This document shows positions 33,782-43,915 of a stretch of 64,000 bases of DNA, piece after piece. The stretch's first letter is position 1, and every line of letters starts with the position of its first letter. The stretch is from Anas platyrhynchos (lineage: Eukaryota; Chordata; Aves; Anseriformes; Anatidae). Where the stretch lies: contig NC_092611.1 of the NCBI RefSeq assembly GCF_047663525.1, forward strand, positions 8,779,001 to 8,843,000. Reading direction: 5' to 3'. The notes below the pieces were generated by a model that made no database searches, was not told the origin of the DNA, and was given only the letters and a program-made list of their open reading frames with translations. The translations under genes were made by a program, and so were the position numbers.

Positions 33782-35814
33782 GAGTCCCCAGAGATTGGGA
33801 CCCTTCAGGCTTGCATCCACGTCTTGAACACTGTAAGCCTGGCCCACTTCTAGTCTATTAAACAGCTCACAAAAGAAACTGGACATCGGTCATAATTCTT
33901 TTACCAAGTTATCACTGGAAAATGACCCTGCATCCGTGAGTTGTCTCAAAGGCACTCGTGCACCAGTTTTGAATGAGTTGCCTTTTAATTCCATCAAGTG
34001 CTCGCTTGGTCTTGCAGCATGGGGAAGGATAAATATTGCTTCTGCTACAGGAAACAAAGTGGCTTTGGCTGAGAAAATATGCCTGTGGGGAAAATTGGTC
34101 TGGAATCGCTGTTATTGATGACTCAGGTACGGAGGGAACATCTCTTTTGAAATCTTCTCCCCCACATGCTCTGTCCTGTCCACATGACTCATCCTTGGCT
34201 TAAAGGGATTACTTAAGAGTGACAGGGGAATTTGATCTCCATTAAAACCAAATCATTTGTCACTCTGCAAAGAGCAGTGACAAGGAGGACAATTAGTGCA
34301 AACGGGGAGGCAATGTTTATGATGTAGAGGCTTGTCCATTAGTCAAGTGTTTATCGGTGTGGGTGTTTGCCCATCCTTGAAGGATAATGAGATATTTTGG
34401 TGGGGTCATGCAAAGGCCTCCCCATCCTTCTCCAGAGCCTCAGCTTTCATTAAAAAGATAATAAAAATAAAATAATAAAGTAGTTCTCTGGCTGTCGCGT
34501 GCAGCTCAGCCCTCTCAGCAGCAGCAGGTGTAGCTGATGCTGGCTGTCCTGCCTGTTTGCAGAGCCAGGGCAGCCGAGTGAGCAGATCTCCATCCCCAGG
34601 CAGGCAGGGGACCCCACATCAGTGCCTGGGGGTTGGTGCACTGCCTTTCCATGCAGCAGGCTGGGGGAGATTGCAGAGATGCCTACTGGCAAGCCACGGC
34701 ACAGTCAGTGTTTTAATCCCTCAGCAGCACAGGGCCCTGGGAGGAGTTTAATTCCTTTAAGTGTAGGCTCAGCTGGCAGCAGCAGGGGAAACTTTGCATT
34801 AACTGATGGAGAGAAACTCACCAAATGACTGCTCGTAAGTCAGGGGACAGTCACATTCCCTAGGAACGGCTTTGCAGCATCATCCTGCTCTTGGCTGTAT
34901 AATGCTTGAATCACACATGAACCCTGAATCCGCTGCAAGCCCTTCATGCACTCCCTGCCCACAGAGGCTCCTGCTGGGGTCCTGGGGGCTTCACCTGGGG
35001 ATGGCACAACCTGCTCCACATCCCCACTGGCACCACAAAGCACCATAAGAGCAAACAGCTTGTCCCTCCTGCTCAGGTGGCCCCGGGAGCACTTCTCTTC
35101 TGCAAACATCCGCCCCTCGCCTTTCTCACTCCATTGCTTTCCTTTGGCAGACGGAGGAGTTTTCTGGGTATAGCATTTGTACTCATCTCTGCTCAAATCT
35201 CCCCGAGAAGCTGAGACCTGGGCTTCCTAGGGACGTGTCCCATTTTCTGCTTTCTGCACTAGCAGCGCTGGCAAGGCACTGGCGTTTGGGGAGGGACGCG
35301 CTGTGCCGTTGTCTGCCCAGAGCACCTCGCTCCGGGCTGTGGTTTGTGTTCTGCCTGCAGGTGGATGGGGGTCTCAGAGCACCCGGGATCACCGCGGCAT
35401 TATGAGCTTTCACGCCGAGGTGAGTGGCTCTGGATACAGAAGCGGGTCATGCACAGAAGCGTGCTGGAGATGCTTTGATGCACTGGGGAAGGGGGAGGCT
35501 GGGAGAGAGGAATTGACTGCCCGTGTCCGCCTGCCCTGGCTGAAAACTGAATTACTGGGTGCCTGCAGGTCTGCACGGGCTCCTCCAGCTCATATTAAGC
35601 AGTCTGTGAGCTGAAGACTTCAGGGGCAGAAAGTGTGTACCCAGGGAAGGGAACAGGAGGAAGGAAGCAACCATGGACCCATGGGAAGCCCTCTAGCTCA
35701 TGGCAAGGGGCACAGCAGCAGGAGAAGGGCAGCTCCGGGAAACAGAGGAGCCCCAGCAGCAGAGGTTGGCTGTGCTGCTCCCTGTTCAGCCTCCAATTTG
35801 TGTCAGGAGCCCGA

Positions 35815-35920
35815 AGCGTCTGTTTCCTCATTTGCACAACGACAACGACACAATTAGCTGTCTTCGCAGAGTGTTGCGAGGTTGGCTCTGTAAGGAGCAT
35901 GAAACGCTCTGGGATTCACA
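35815..35920 (+). mobile_element. Decayed MIR-type SINE (3' half)
   Basis: TCTGTTTCCTCATTTGCACA aligns with the MIR core word CAGTTTCCTCATCTGTAAAA. GAGTGTTGCGAGGTTGG, about 35 bases further on, aligns with GGGTTGTTGTGAGGATT, and GAAACGCTCTGGGATTC with the AAAGCGCTTTGAGATTC-like end. Order and spacing are right for a MIR/MIR3 element in plus orientation. Some CpGs are retained in it. It belongs to an ancient amniote-wide SINE class. Confidence 0.62.
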
Positions 35921-36234
35921 GACAAAAGGATTTCCATGGAAATCGCAGCCTGCCTGTTCTCAGGGATGACAGAGGGATGCAAGGTGTGGAGCCCCGCAGC
36001 AGAACCTCCCCTGCCCGCCGCTGAGCTGCCTCAGCAGCCCTTGTGCTGGTGCAGGGGGTGGAAACCATGCCCTGCTGCTCCCCATCACACATTCCCTTAG
36101 AAGTGTTGTGCCACTAATGAAGGAACGTAAGAGACATTACTCTCCGTCACTTCCAGTTACGCACCCCCGGCCCCCCCGGTGCACGGCTCTGTCAGCACTC
36201 CCCTTCTCTGCAAGTGTGGCGAGCCTCTGCTAAA

Positions 36235-36330
36235 AAGAAAGGCCATTAATAATAATTACCCACGAAGAAGTACACCCCTTAATGAGTCCTAAAAAAATAA
36301 TGCTTAATTGAAAAGCTTTCTACTTCGGAG
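36235..36330. promoter_or_regulatory. Candidate noncoding regulatory island, 36.2 kb
   Basis: This short AT-rich unique stretch contains GGCCATTAATAATAATTACC and AATAATGCTTAATTGAAAAG. It has dense TAAT cores between GC-rich flanks. It was judged from composition only. Confidence 0.33.
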
Positions 36331-37943
36331 ACAGCACCGGCACTTCAGAGAAGTCCAGGCAGCTCCAGCAGCTGAAGATGAAATGAAGAAACTCGCCAGA
36401 CAGTGCTGGATAGGGCTGCGAGAGACGGACCTCAAAGTCAGGGGTCAAACAAAAGCGATCACTTAAATTCAAGGAACCATCAACAAGGCAATAATTGGAT
36501 TGAAAGGAGGTGGTAGATGGAGAGAAACAAAGCAGCAAAACAGCTTTGTAACAAACATCATTAAAAACAAAAGTTTGGGGAAGCAAAAGGAGCAAGTCCT
36601 GGGTCCAGGAGGCAGAGCAGAGCCCATGGAGCCCCCACATCCCCACAGGGACTTGGCTTGTGGGGGCTGATCCCAGCTGGGGCACACACAGGATCTGTCA
36701 GGGGTTTGTCCTGCTGCTCCGTTTGGGATTAAAACCACCAGCTGTTTGTGGACACCAGGCACTGAGCTCAGCCCCGTGCTCCCTTTCAGAGCCACAGGCT
36801 GGGGACTGGATATTCACCCAGGCACGGCCACAAGGTGTAACCACAGCAGAGTTAACCCAGCCCAGCGCTGTAAATCAGGAAGGCTTAAAAAACATCAGCC
36901 TGGTGCGACACGTGCTGTGCTGAAGGCTATTTCCTGTGTCCACTTCATAACTATTAACTTAAAGGCTTTATCACCCAGCAAGACAGACCCAACGGAGAAT
37001 CCATCACCGCCGCTGCCTTCCTGAACGGGTCAGTGAGAGCTGCCCCGGACACCGACCTCCGCCAGCAGCCGTAACTCATTTCCCCCACCACACACACACC
37101 TTGCTTCGTGCTGTGCTCGCCGCTGGCAGCAGCCCAGCCCAGGGCTGGGAGCACTGCCACCGGGGCCCAATCAATCGGGGAGCGCATTTGGCTGCTCGCT
37201 CGCTGGATGGATGGGATGCGGGATCCAGGATGTGGCCACCCGCTCTTCCTGGTGGAACGGCTGCCTCCTTCCTTGCTGCCACAGGGCAGGAAGCCCAGAA
37301 ACCACCAGGCAGGTTGTGGGCCATGGGTAACCTCCTTCCAGTGCTTCTCTTCAATCCCGAATTCCCACAACCCGCTCCCATCACATCAGATTTTGTCATG
37401 ATGCCTGAGGGGCTCAGATTCTCCTCAAATCACCCTCTTATTGCAGAGCCAGCTCGGTATATAGGACCACAGAATTATCTTGGTGTGATTTTAGAGACAG
37501 AACAGCGGAGGAACAAGCAGGACACTGACATCTGGACCCATTTTGGAAGCTGTGAATGACCAGAGTTTGTCAGAGCAGTTTTGAAGAGCACAACACCATA
37601 AATAAAACAGAAACCACTCCAACCTCCCTTCCACCAAAGTGTGCCACCAGTATTTCAAGTAGGAGTGATGTAAGGGACCGGAGAGCCCACACCAGCCAGC
37701 AAATGCTGGCTCGGCTCCACCAGAGGTGATTGACTTACTGCAGCTGAGGACTTGGCCTTAAAACTTCGTCTTGTGGTTCAATTAATGAGCTAGAAGTAGG
37801 GATTAGACTCAGATGCTGGCACCAGAAGTGGAATGAGTCCTCAGAGACCACTGCCTCCCTGGGGCCAGCTCTTGTGCAGTGTAAGTCCTGGCTTTGCTGT
37901 GACTCCCAGCCCCTTTTCACAACAATCACTTCCCCACACACAA

Positions 37944-37955
37944 CCCCCCCCCCCC
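37944..37955. repeat. C12 homopolymer
   Basis: Twelve C are followed by TCCTCCTCC. It is a simple pyrimidine repeat. Confidence 0.95.
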
Positions 37956-38384
37956 TCCTCCTCCAACGCATCCTTAAGAACTGAGGCTTCTCTCTGTGCA
38001 GCAGCTGCTCACATGCCCAGTGCACAGAGAGATCTAACCTTGGCCTTAATGTTGAAGCAAACATTAGGACAGCCTCCAGCCACGCTCCAGAGGATGCTCA
38101 CCCATTTTCCAAGCAGGCATTTTGCCTCCCACTTCTTCAAGTGCTCCCCAGATTCTGCTGCAGCTTCCTTTGCATCTTTTCCATAATTACAGCTCTACCC
38201 ACTCATTCTAGAGGCAGTGTATTTTTTTTCCTGGAGCCTTTAGGAAGGCTGCCACACTTCCTAAGCAGCAGATCTTTGCACTCCCCAGCTCCTTTCGGAC
38301 CGAGAGCCTTCGGGGGCAGCTTCTGCCAGGCAGATCCCACAAAGGTGAGAGCTCGTGCGCTGCGGCTGCTATTGTTGCTACTGT

Positions 38385-38700
38385 GTAATTATGGCGTAGT
38401 GTATATTCTATAATTACAAGCAGCTGAAAGTATCTGTTTCATTATTTTTATGCCAGCAAATGCGCTTCCTGTCAGACGCCACAGCTTGGCTGATACACGC
38501 TCACTGCACTGTTCCTTAAAGTAGCTATGCAAATTGGATCTTAATATCATTCAGATAAATGGTTTAAGGAAGAAAATGGATACAATAGTCTGTCACAAAG
38601 TTAATGTTATAGGCTCTACCTCCCAAATTGGCTCAGAGAAATTAGCAGGAAGGAAGGAAGGATCAGACGAAATAATAAACCTGCTTACCTGCTCATTAAT
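38385..38700. promoter_or_regulatory. Candidate regulatory island with exact octamer, 38.5 kb
   Basis: This AT-rich unique block holds TGTGTAATTATGGCG, TTCTATAATTACAAGC, CAGATAAATGGTTTAAGG and an exact POU octamer ATGCAAAT at 38527-38534. GGAA repeats (38647-38662) lie near its right end, followed by a T-rich tract. No open frame of note crosses it. Combined TAATTA and octamer words make it one of the better enhancer candidates. Confidence 0.38.
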
Positions 38701-41700
38701 TTAATCTTTTTTTTTTCCCCTTTCCCTCTTACAGCCTTGTGGTTGCTGTAGCCGTAGAATAACTAGAGAACAGCAAAGTCCTAGATGAAAGGGAGACTAG
38801 GTCTGGAAGCACAAAGATTAAAGGAGAGTTTTTAGGATTAATCTTTGATTATTATTTTTTTTATCTTGGGTCTGTGGTGATTATTCCTGCTCCTCTTGAA
38901 GCAATCCTTCTGGGTGGATCTGGCAGAGCGCACAGGCTCTCAAGCAAGCTCCCTGCATTTTTCCAGGGATGTTGCAGCAGAGGTGCATTAGCAGCAGAGC
39001 AGGCAGCCAGAGCCCCACACACCTCTGAGACCCAGCTGTTATGTGCCTTTTTACAGACTTTGGGCTTGACACCCCAAACCCTGAGGCAGCTCCAGCTCAG
39101 GCCACTGCTAACTACATGGCAGTGCGGGTTTTTGTTAATTGCAGGTGAATCAGGGAGACTGACCTGGTTAGTGCGAGGCTTACTGCTCGATGGAAGGTGA
39201 GCTCCAGGCAGAGCAGCACATCCCAAGGAAGCATCCCAAAGAACAGAGCTGCCTCAGCTCCATCGGGGGCTTGGCAAGGCTCATTTCCCAGTTACCTTCG
39301 CCCAGCATTTTCCAAAGGATTTGTTTTTCCAACCACTGTTCACAGCAGCCCCTTTTCCTTCCCCTCACATCCCTGTGGTGCAGCTGGAAACATCCCCTAT
39401 CGGCAGGTGATTTAGCAGCAGGAATCTGCAGGCATCAGGCAAGCAGGGGAGGAGATGAACAACGAAATGGAGAGGAAGGGAGCAGGCAGAAGCAGCTGCA
39501 GCCCCCAGCGGGGCAGAGCAGGAGGCCCGGCTCCCGTCCCAGCCTCAGCAGCCTGCTCGCTGCGGGACCCCGCGGTGGCTGGGCAGCACCAGCCACCACC
39601 AATTAATTAGCTTTTGTTTAGCCAACATCCTTGGACCGTTCCCAAAGCCAGTGCCAAAGTAAATAAGCAAAACCAAGTAATTCCCCTTGTTTTAACAAAG
39701 GAAACGTCCTTGCTAGACAAACACAAGGGAAGGCAGTGCGACCACGAGGCTGGGCAGCCCTGCTCTGCCCAGCACAGCCCCGGGCACATCCCCATGGGCC
39801 CCCAGCTCCCTCGTGCAGAGCAGAGCCACAGCTCCCAGTCAATGAAGCACCGAGATGGGGAGCAGCCTGCGCCAGGCTCGGAACATGATTTATGATCTGG
39901 CAGGCAGGCTGGAGCACCGTGCTTGGGTTTCTTGCTGCAGCGGCCTCTTGGTGAGCAGTATCCAATTAGGTGACCCCCTAGGTCTCCCTATTGATTTTGG
40001 CAGGGGGGAAAGGTGCAGCTTTCTCATTACACCCTCAGCGGAGCACTGGCTGGGCTGGGACATGAGGCCCGTGCAGAGGAGCAGCCTCTCCATCTCACAT
40101 GCCGTCCTCTGCCCAAAGCCTGCGGCAAGAGGTTCATTTCCCAAGTGACTCCCTCCCCTCTCTCATTAAACAAAGGAGGGGGAAGAGCTGGCGAAGACAG
40201 AGTTCTTAAATTAATCAGCACAGTTTCCTAACTAATGCCCTTTATGTTTTACATAATAATATAAAGCTTTATTCCGAGACAACAGCCTCCTACATCAAAG
40301 ATTCCTCTCTCACATTCTGAACTTTTGAGCCCTTCTCCATGCAATTAATGCAGAAAGATCTAAATAAAGTTACACAGAGCAGCTTGCAGATAATATCTAG
40401 AGCTACGAAGCAGGGCTCGCTTTGCACTGCAGGCAGAATCACAAAAGCGGCTTTGCTTGATATTCCCTGCCTGCAGGGACCCATTCTGCTATTGTTAGGC
40501 TGCGCGTGTGTATAAAAGGCGAAATTGCTAGAGCAGCCATGGTGACTGGAGGTTGCGGTGCTCTTTATCCCACAGAGCTGGCATCACTGGCTAGGAGGGA
40601 GTTCAGAGGAGGAAAAAGTTTAATTTGATTCTACAATATCAAAGCCCATGCCTGGAAAGCTTTGCATTGTGCGCTGTGCAAATACACCAGGACAGGCTCC
40701 GGTGCCCTTATTTACACTGCACCCTGACCAGCCCCGTTAACACTTCAGAAACTCATCACAGGCTAATGCCTGGGAGCATAGGATCACGGACAGCCCATTT
40801 CAGCCCTTCATTAATTAATCTAGTTCCTAAGCTTGGCCGCGAAGCTCAATAGCCCTCTTCAGTTGGGTTGCTGCTGAGAAAGCAAAGGCACAGGCACTGG
40901 TTGGTTCTTCAGTGGATTAAATTTGTGTTTTTTCCTATTTCCAACCTGGGATATGATCACTTTGTGGTCCTTATGTTTCCATGAGCCAGGATGGGTCAGT
41001 AGTCTGGGGGTCCCTGCTTGGGGTGGCATCACCTCTGCACAAGATGCTGGTGGAGAAGCAGAACCCTCCTGACAAGGAAAGGCAACTGCACTTTTCTTTT
41101 TGCTGGCCTGGCTTGATGGCAGCTACCAAAACACAGCAGCACAGATGAGGGCTGGATATATGGGGGCTGCCCAGAGGTCACACTGGATCATGACGTGGTA
41201 CAGAAAGCACAGCAGGGTCAGAGCTGCTCCAAGGGGATCCAGCTCCTCCGAGCACCTCCAAGGCAAACAGAGCACCCTGGGGACACAGGGCCACGTCCCC
41301 CCACCTGCCTTCCCTCAGGCTGAGCTCTGCCACTTCTATTCTTAGATCTCTGCAAAATGCTAATTGCTATGCCTGACCTCCAAGATAACAAGGGAAAACC
41401 TCCCCTAATTAGCACCACAGTCTGTGGGTGAAAGAAACCAAATGTTGACTGTAGAGTGACTGCACTTACTGTAAATTCCAACATATGCTGTGGAAAAACG
41501 CCGCCTAAATAAGACTTCAGAAGCATGGGGTGTTTAAATAATAATGAATACCCACTGCTGTTTATTACAGAACAGAAACGTAATAAAAGACAAAGCTGCA
41601 GCCGCATTTCATCCTTCCTTCCAGGATGTACTGTAACCAGCCTGCAGTTGGGAAGCAGGAGGGAAAAGGAATCCAAAGGCACCAGAAACACAGCAACAGC

Positions 41701-41724
41701 AACTCCAGGTGCAGGCACCGCATT

Positions 41725-41880
41725 TATGGACATTAGCTAATTAGGCCTTCCAGCATCCCTGCAAGCTGGGTAATTATTATTAGCCTTATTCTGCCACTGC
41801 AGAAACTGTGCCAAAGGGGCAGGGTGAATCACTCGCCCGGGGCCAGGCTGTTAGACACACCGGGGAGTCGGGCACTCAGG
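41725..41880 (-). mobile_element. MIR SINE, reverse orientation
   Basis: Read on the plus strand this follows the reverse complement of MIR closely: GCTAATTAGGCCTTCCAGC (for the TTAATCCTCACAAC block), then CTGGGTAATTATTATTAGCC (for GGTACTATTATTATCCCC). Next come TGCAGAAACTGTGCCAAAGG (for GAGGAAACTGAGGCACAGAG), GAATCACTCGCCCGGGGCC (for GTAACTTGCCCAAGGTC), and GGCTGTTAGACAC. All blocks are in order with near-correct spacing, so the assignment is firm. Retained CpGs (CTCGCCCGG, CCGGGGAGTCGG) are unusual for so old an insertion. Confidence 0.8.
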
Positions 41881-42521
41881 GCTGCAGGGGAAGAACCTCC
41901 AGGGAGGCTGGAAATGGGGAGAGACCAAGGGCACTGCACTGCGGAACAGGAGCTGTGGGGAGCAAGGGGAGATGTACGAACACCTTAGCAAGTGAAGAGC
42001 AGGACACTTGGCAGCAGTGGGGAGGGAGGACTGCATGCCAGCCTCAGCTAGGGCTCAGCTCCTTTGTGGCATAGCTCCATTGACGTGCCCAGCACAGAAA
42101 TTCAGCCTCCACTGTTCTCTTTACAGGTGTGTGAAAATCTCCCCTGGTTTTCCATGCATTTATGCACATCCTTCCATCTACAACACGCAGCCTGGACACT
42201 GAAGATATCAGTGCCTACTCGAAGGAGCAGCCCTGCTGGACAAACACTTTTCAGACAACACTGCTACCCAGATTGTGCTCTTTCTCCATGTATTACTTGC
42301 TGCCTGCCCAACAGGGCTGGTCCTGTGCACCCAAAGGATACCCACGTCCTGCCCCACTGCACACCAAGGCCCCAGCAGCTGCAGTTCCTCTCGAGGAGCT
42401 GAGCAGGGCAGGGGCTGACGGCTTCAGCAAGGACTCACAGCTGGCACAGAGACGTCCTCCAACACTTCTGGATTTCCACTGGTCACTTGCAGCAGTCCAA
42501 AGCCCATAGAATATTTATTTG

Positions 42522-42535
42522 CTCCTAATTAGGAG
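42522..42535. promoter_or_regulatory. Perfect 14-bp palindrome with TAATTA core
   Basis: CTCCTAATTAGGAG is self-complementary over all 14 bases and centred on TAATTA, the preferred site of dimeric paired-type homeodomains and of Antennapedia-class proteins. It lies in a short AT-rich stretch (42510-42550) inside GC-rich DNA. Confidence 0.4.
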
Positions 42536-43832
42536 TAATCACCACTTAACCTAGAGGAGGGATGTACCCAGTGTGCCCAGCAGCTCAATACATTTCCTGC
42601 TGAACAGCCTCTGCTGCAGCTAATTAAAAAAGGAGGGCTCCTGCAAACTTGCAAAGAAATGGCCAGTTTGTTTGTTTTAGTGAGGGGGACCTCGTGTAAC
42701 CGAGCAACAGAGCTGCTGATACCTGGCCTTGGTAATTCAGGGTGATTTCTTCCTCTCCTTTCCCATCCAGTGCCACCTCCAAGCACCGTCCCCTGCCTGT
42801 CCCCTTGGCACCTTGGAGCGGGCACTGTGACACAGGGCTGCCCTCTCCCCCTGCCCTCCCCTAAGAGCTAGACAGGCTGAAAGAAGGTTGTTAATAAGAC
42901 ACCCAATTAACATTTCTGTAATGAGAATTATTTAACAAAAAAGACCCTTAAATGCTTATTACTATTCCTCTTTATGGCTTGGAAATCCTTCAGGGCAAGA
43001 AAACTTCCAGCAGATCAGCCTCGGCTTCGCTCCCCCTGCTGAGCTGCTCACCACGTGCAGGAGGCAGTATGTGCTGAACAGATTTATCCCAACGCTCTTT
43101 TGGGAAAGGGACGTAACCCATCACTCCCATTTCATGCCTGGGAAATTGCAACACTTTCCTGAGGGTCTGCAGTAACAAAGTCAACACAGCAGACTTTCTT
43201 CCTCACTCCCCAGGGAAAATCCTAACCTCCTGTTCCATGTACAACCCCCAGCACAGCCCAAAAGAACAAACACATCCTAAAAGGTGCCCTGCAGGGCAGC
43301 AGACCTGGACTTTTTTCATCCAAGTGAATTCCACGGTTGGGGAATTCACCTGAAAGCCAGGGAAAAGGTTCTCTTATATGCTGAGAGCTTGATAGACTGA
43401 AAATAATAAAGTTCATTTCAGACTGAACTAAAAAATCAAGATCCAAAAGATGTCAGTGAGTGACAAAGCACAGCGAGAGCCAGCAAACACCCCCAAACAA
43501 AACCCAGGTGAGACCAAATGAAATATTTTGTTTCCACAATTTAAAAGCATGATTTGTAGTTGTATCCAAATCTTTCACTGACTTGCAATAAATTTCCTTT
43601 CCAGAACACCTACTGCTCTAACATTGTTTCGAAAATTGAAAAACACAATCTTTAGTCAATATTATAACTACGCAGCCTCCCAAACACAGCTGCCATTTCG
43701 CCTGACCCCCGTCTAATAAATTGTTTTGTTTGAATGGACCAGTATTAGCACAAAAGAAAAGTAACTGAAGTGTGCTTAAATAGCTTTTCTACACATGCTG
43801 TCATCCTGTCCCACACAGATATTCCGGGGAAT

Positions 43833-43915
43833 AGAGTCAGTTTGCTCATCTGCCAGTGCAAACTGCAATAAGGGAGTTAAACTTTACATGTTTACAAAGG
43901 GCCTTAGAGAGCCCT
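43833..43915 (+). mobile_element. Decayed MIR/MIR3-type SINE with internal deletion
   Basis: GAGTCAGTTTGCTCATCTGC matches the MIR core word CCTCAGTTTCCTCATCTG. About 25 bases later GGAGTTAAACTTTACATGTT and TACAAAGGGCCTTAG match the MIR3-like 3' part (TTAAATGAGATAATGTATG, TAAAGCGCTTTGC). The GGGGATAATAATACC part between them is missing. Orientation is plus. Confidence 0.5.

Larger units (their letters stand above)
30001..35000. other. Gene-free block, 30-35 kb
   Basis: GC-rich unique DNA at 30.05-30.55, 30.8-31.15, 31.53-32.6 and 34.5-35.0 kb alternates with AT-rich DNA at 30.58-30.72, 31.2-31.5, 32.65-33.1 and 33.3-34.4 kb. The stretch 33.3-34.4 kb includes an exact octamer at 33774. No open frame exceeds 183 codons and none has a domain. 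The AT inverted repeat at 32.70 kb and the 8-bp tandem repeat at 31.48 kb are listed separately. Confidence 0.7.
35001..40000. other. Gene-free block, 35-40 kb
   Basis: GC-rich unique DNA fills most of the block, with the best AT islands at 36.24-36.33, 38.39-38.70 and about 39.60-39.72 kb (the last has AATTAATTAGC and GTTTTAACAAAGG words). A MIR relic lies at 35.8 kb, a C12 run at 37.94 kb and a GGAA repeat at 38.65 kb. Frames of 97-152 codons at 37.0-37.6 kb overlap on both strands and show no domain. A weak exon candidate at 35361-35419 is discussed in findings. Confidence 0.7.

Noticed and set aside
42565-42610. MIR/L2 3' end-like words (GTGCCCAGCAGCTCAATACA)
   Set aside because: A single short similarity without the preceding MIR core is not enough for a call.
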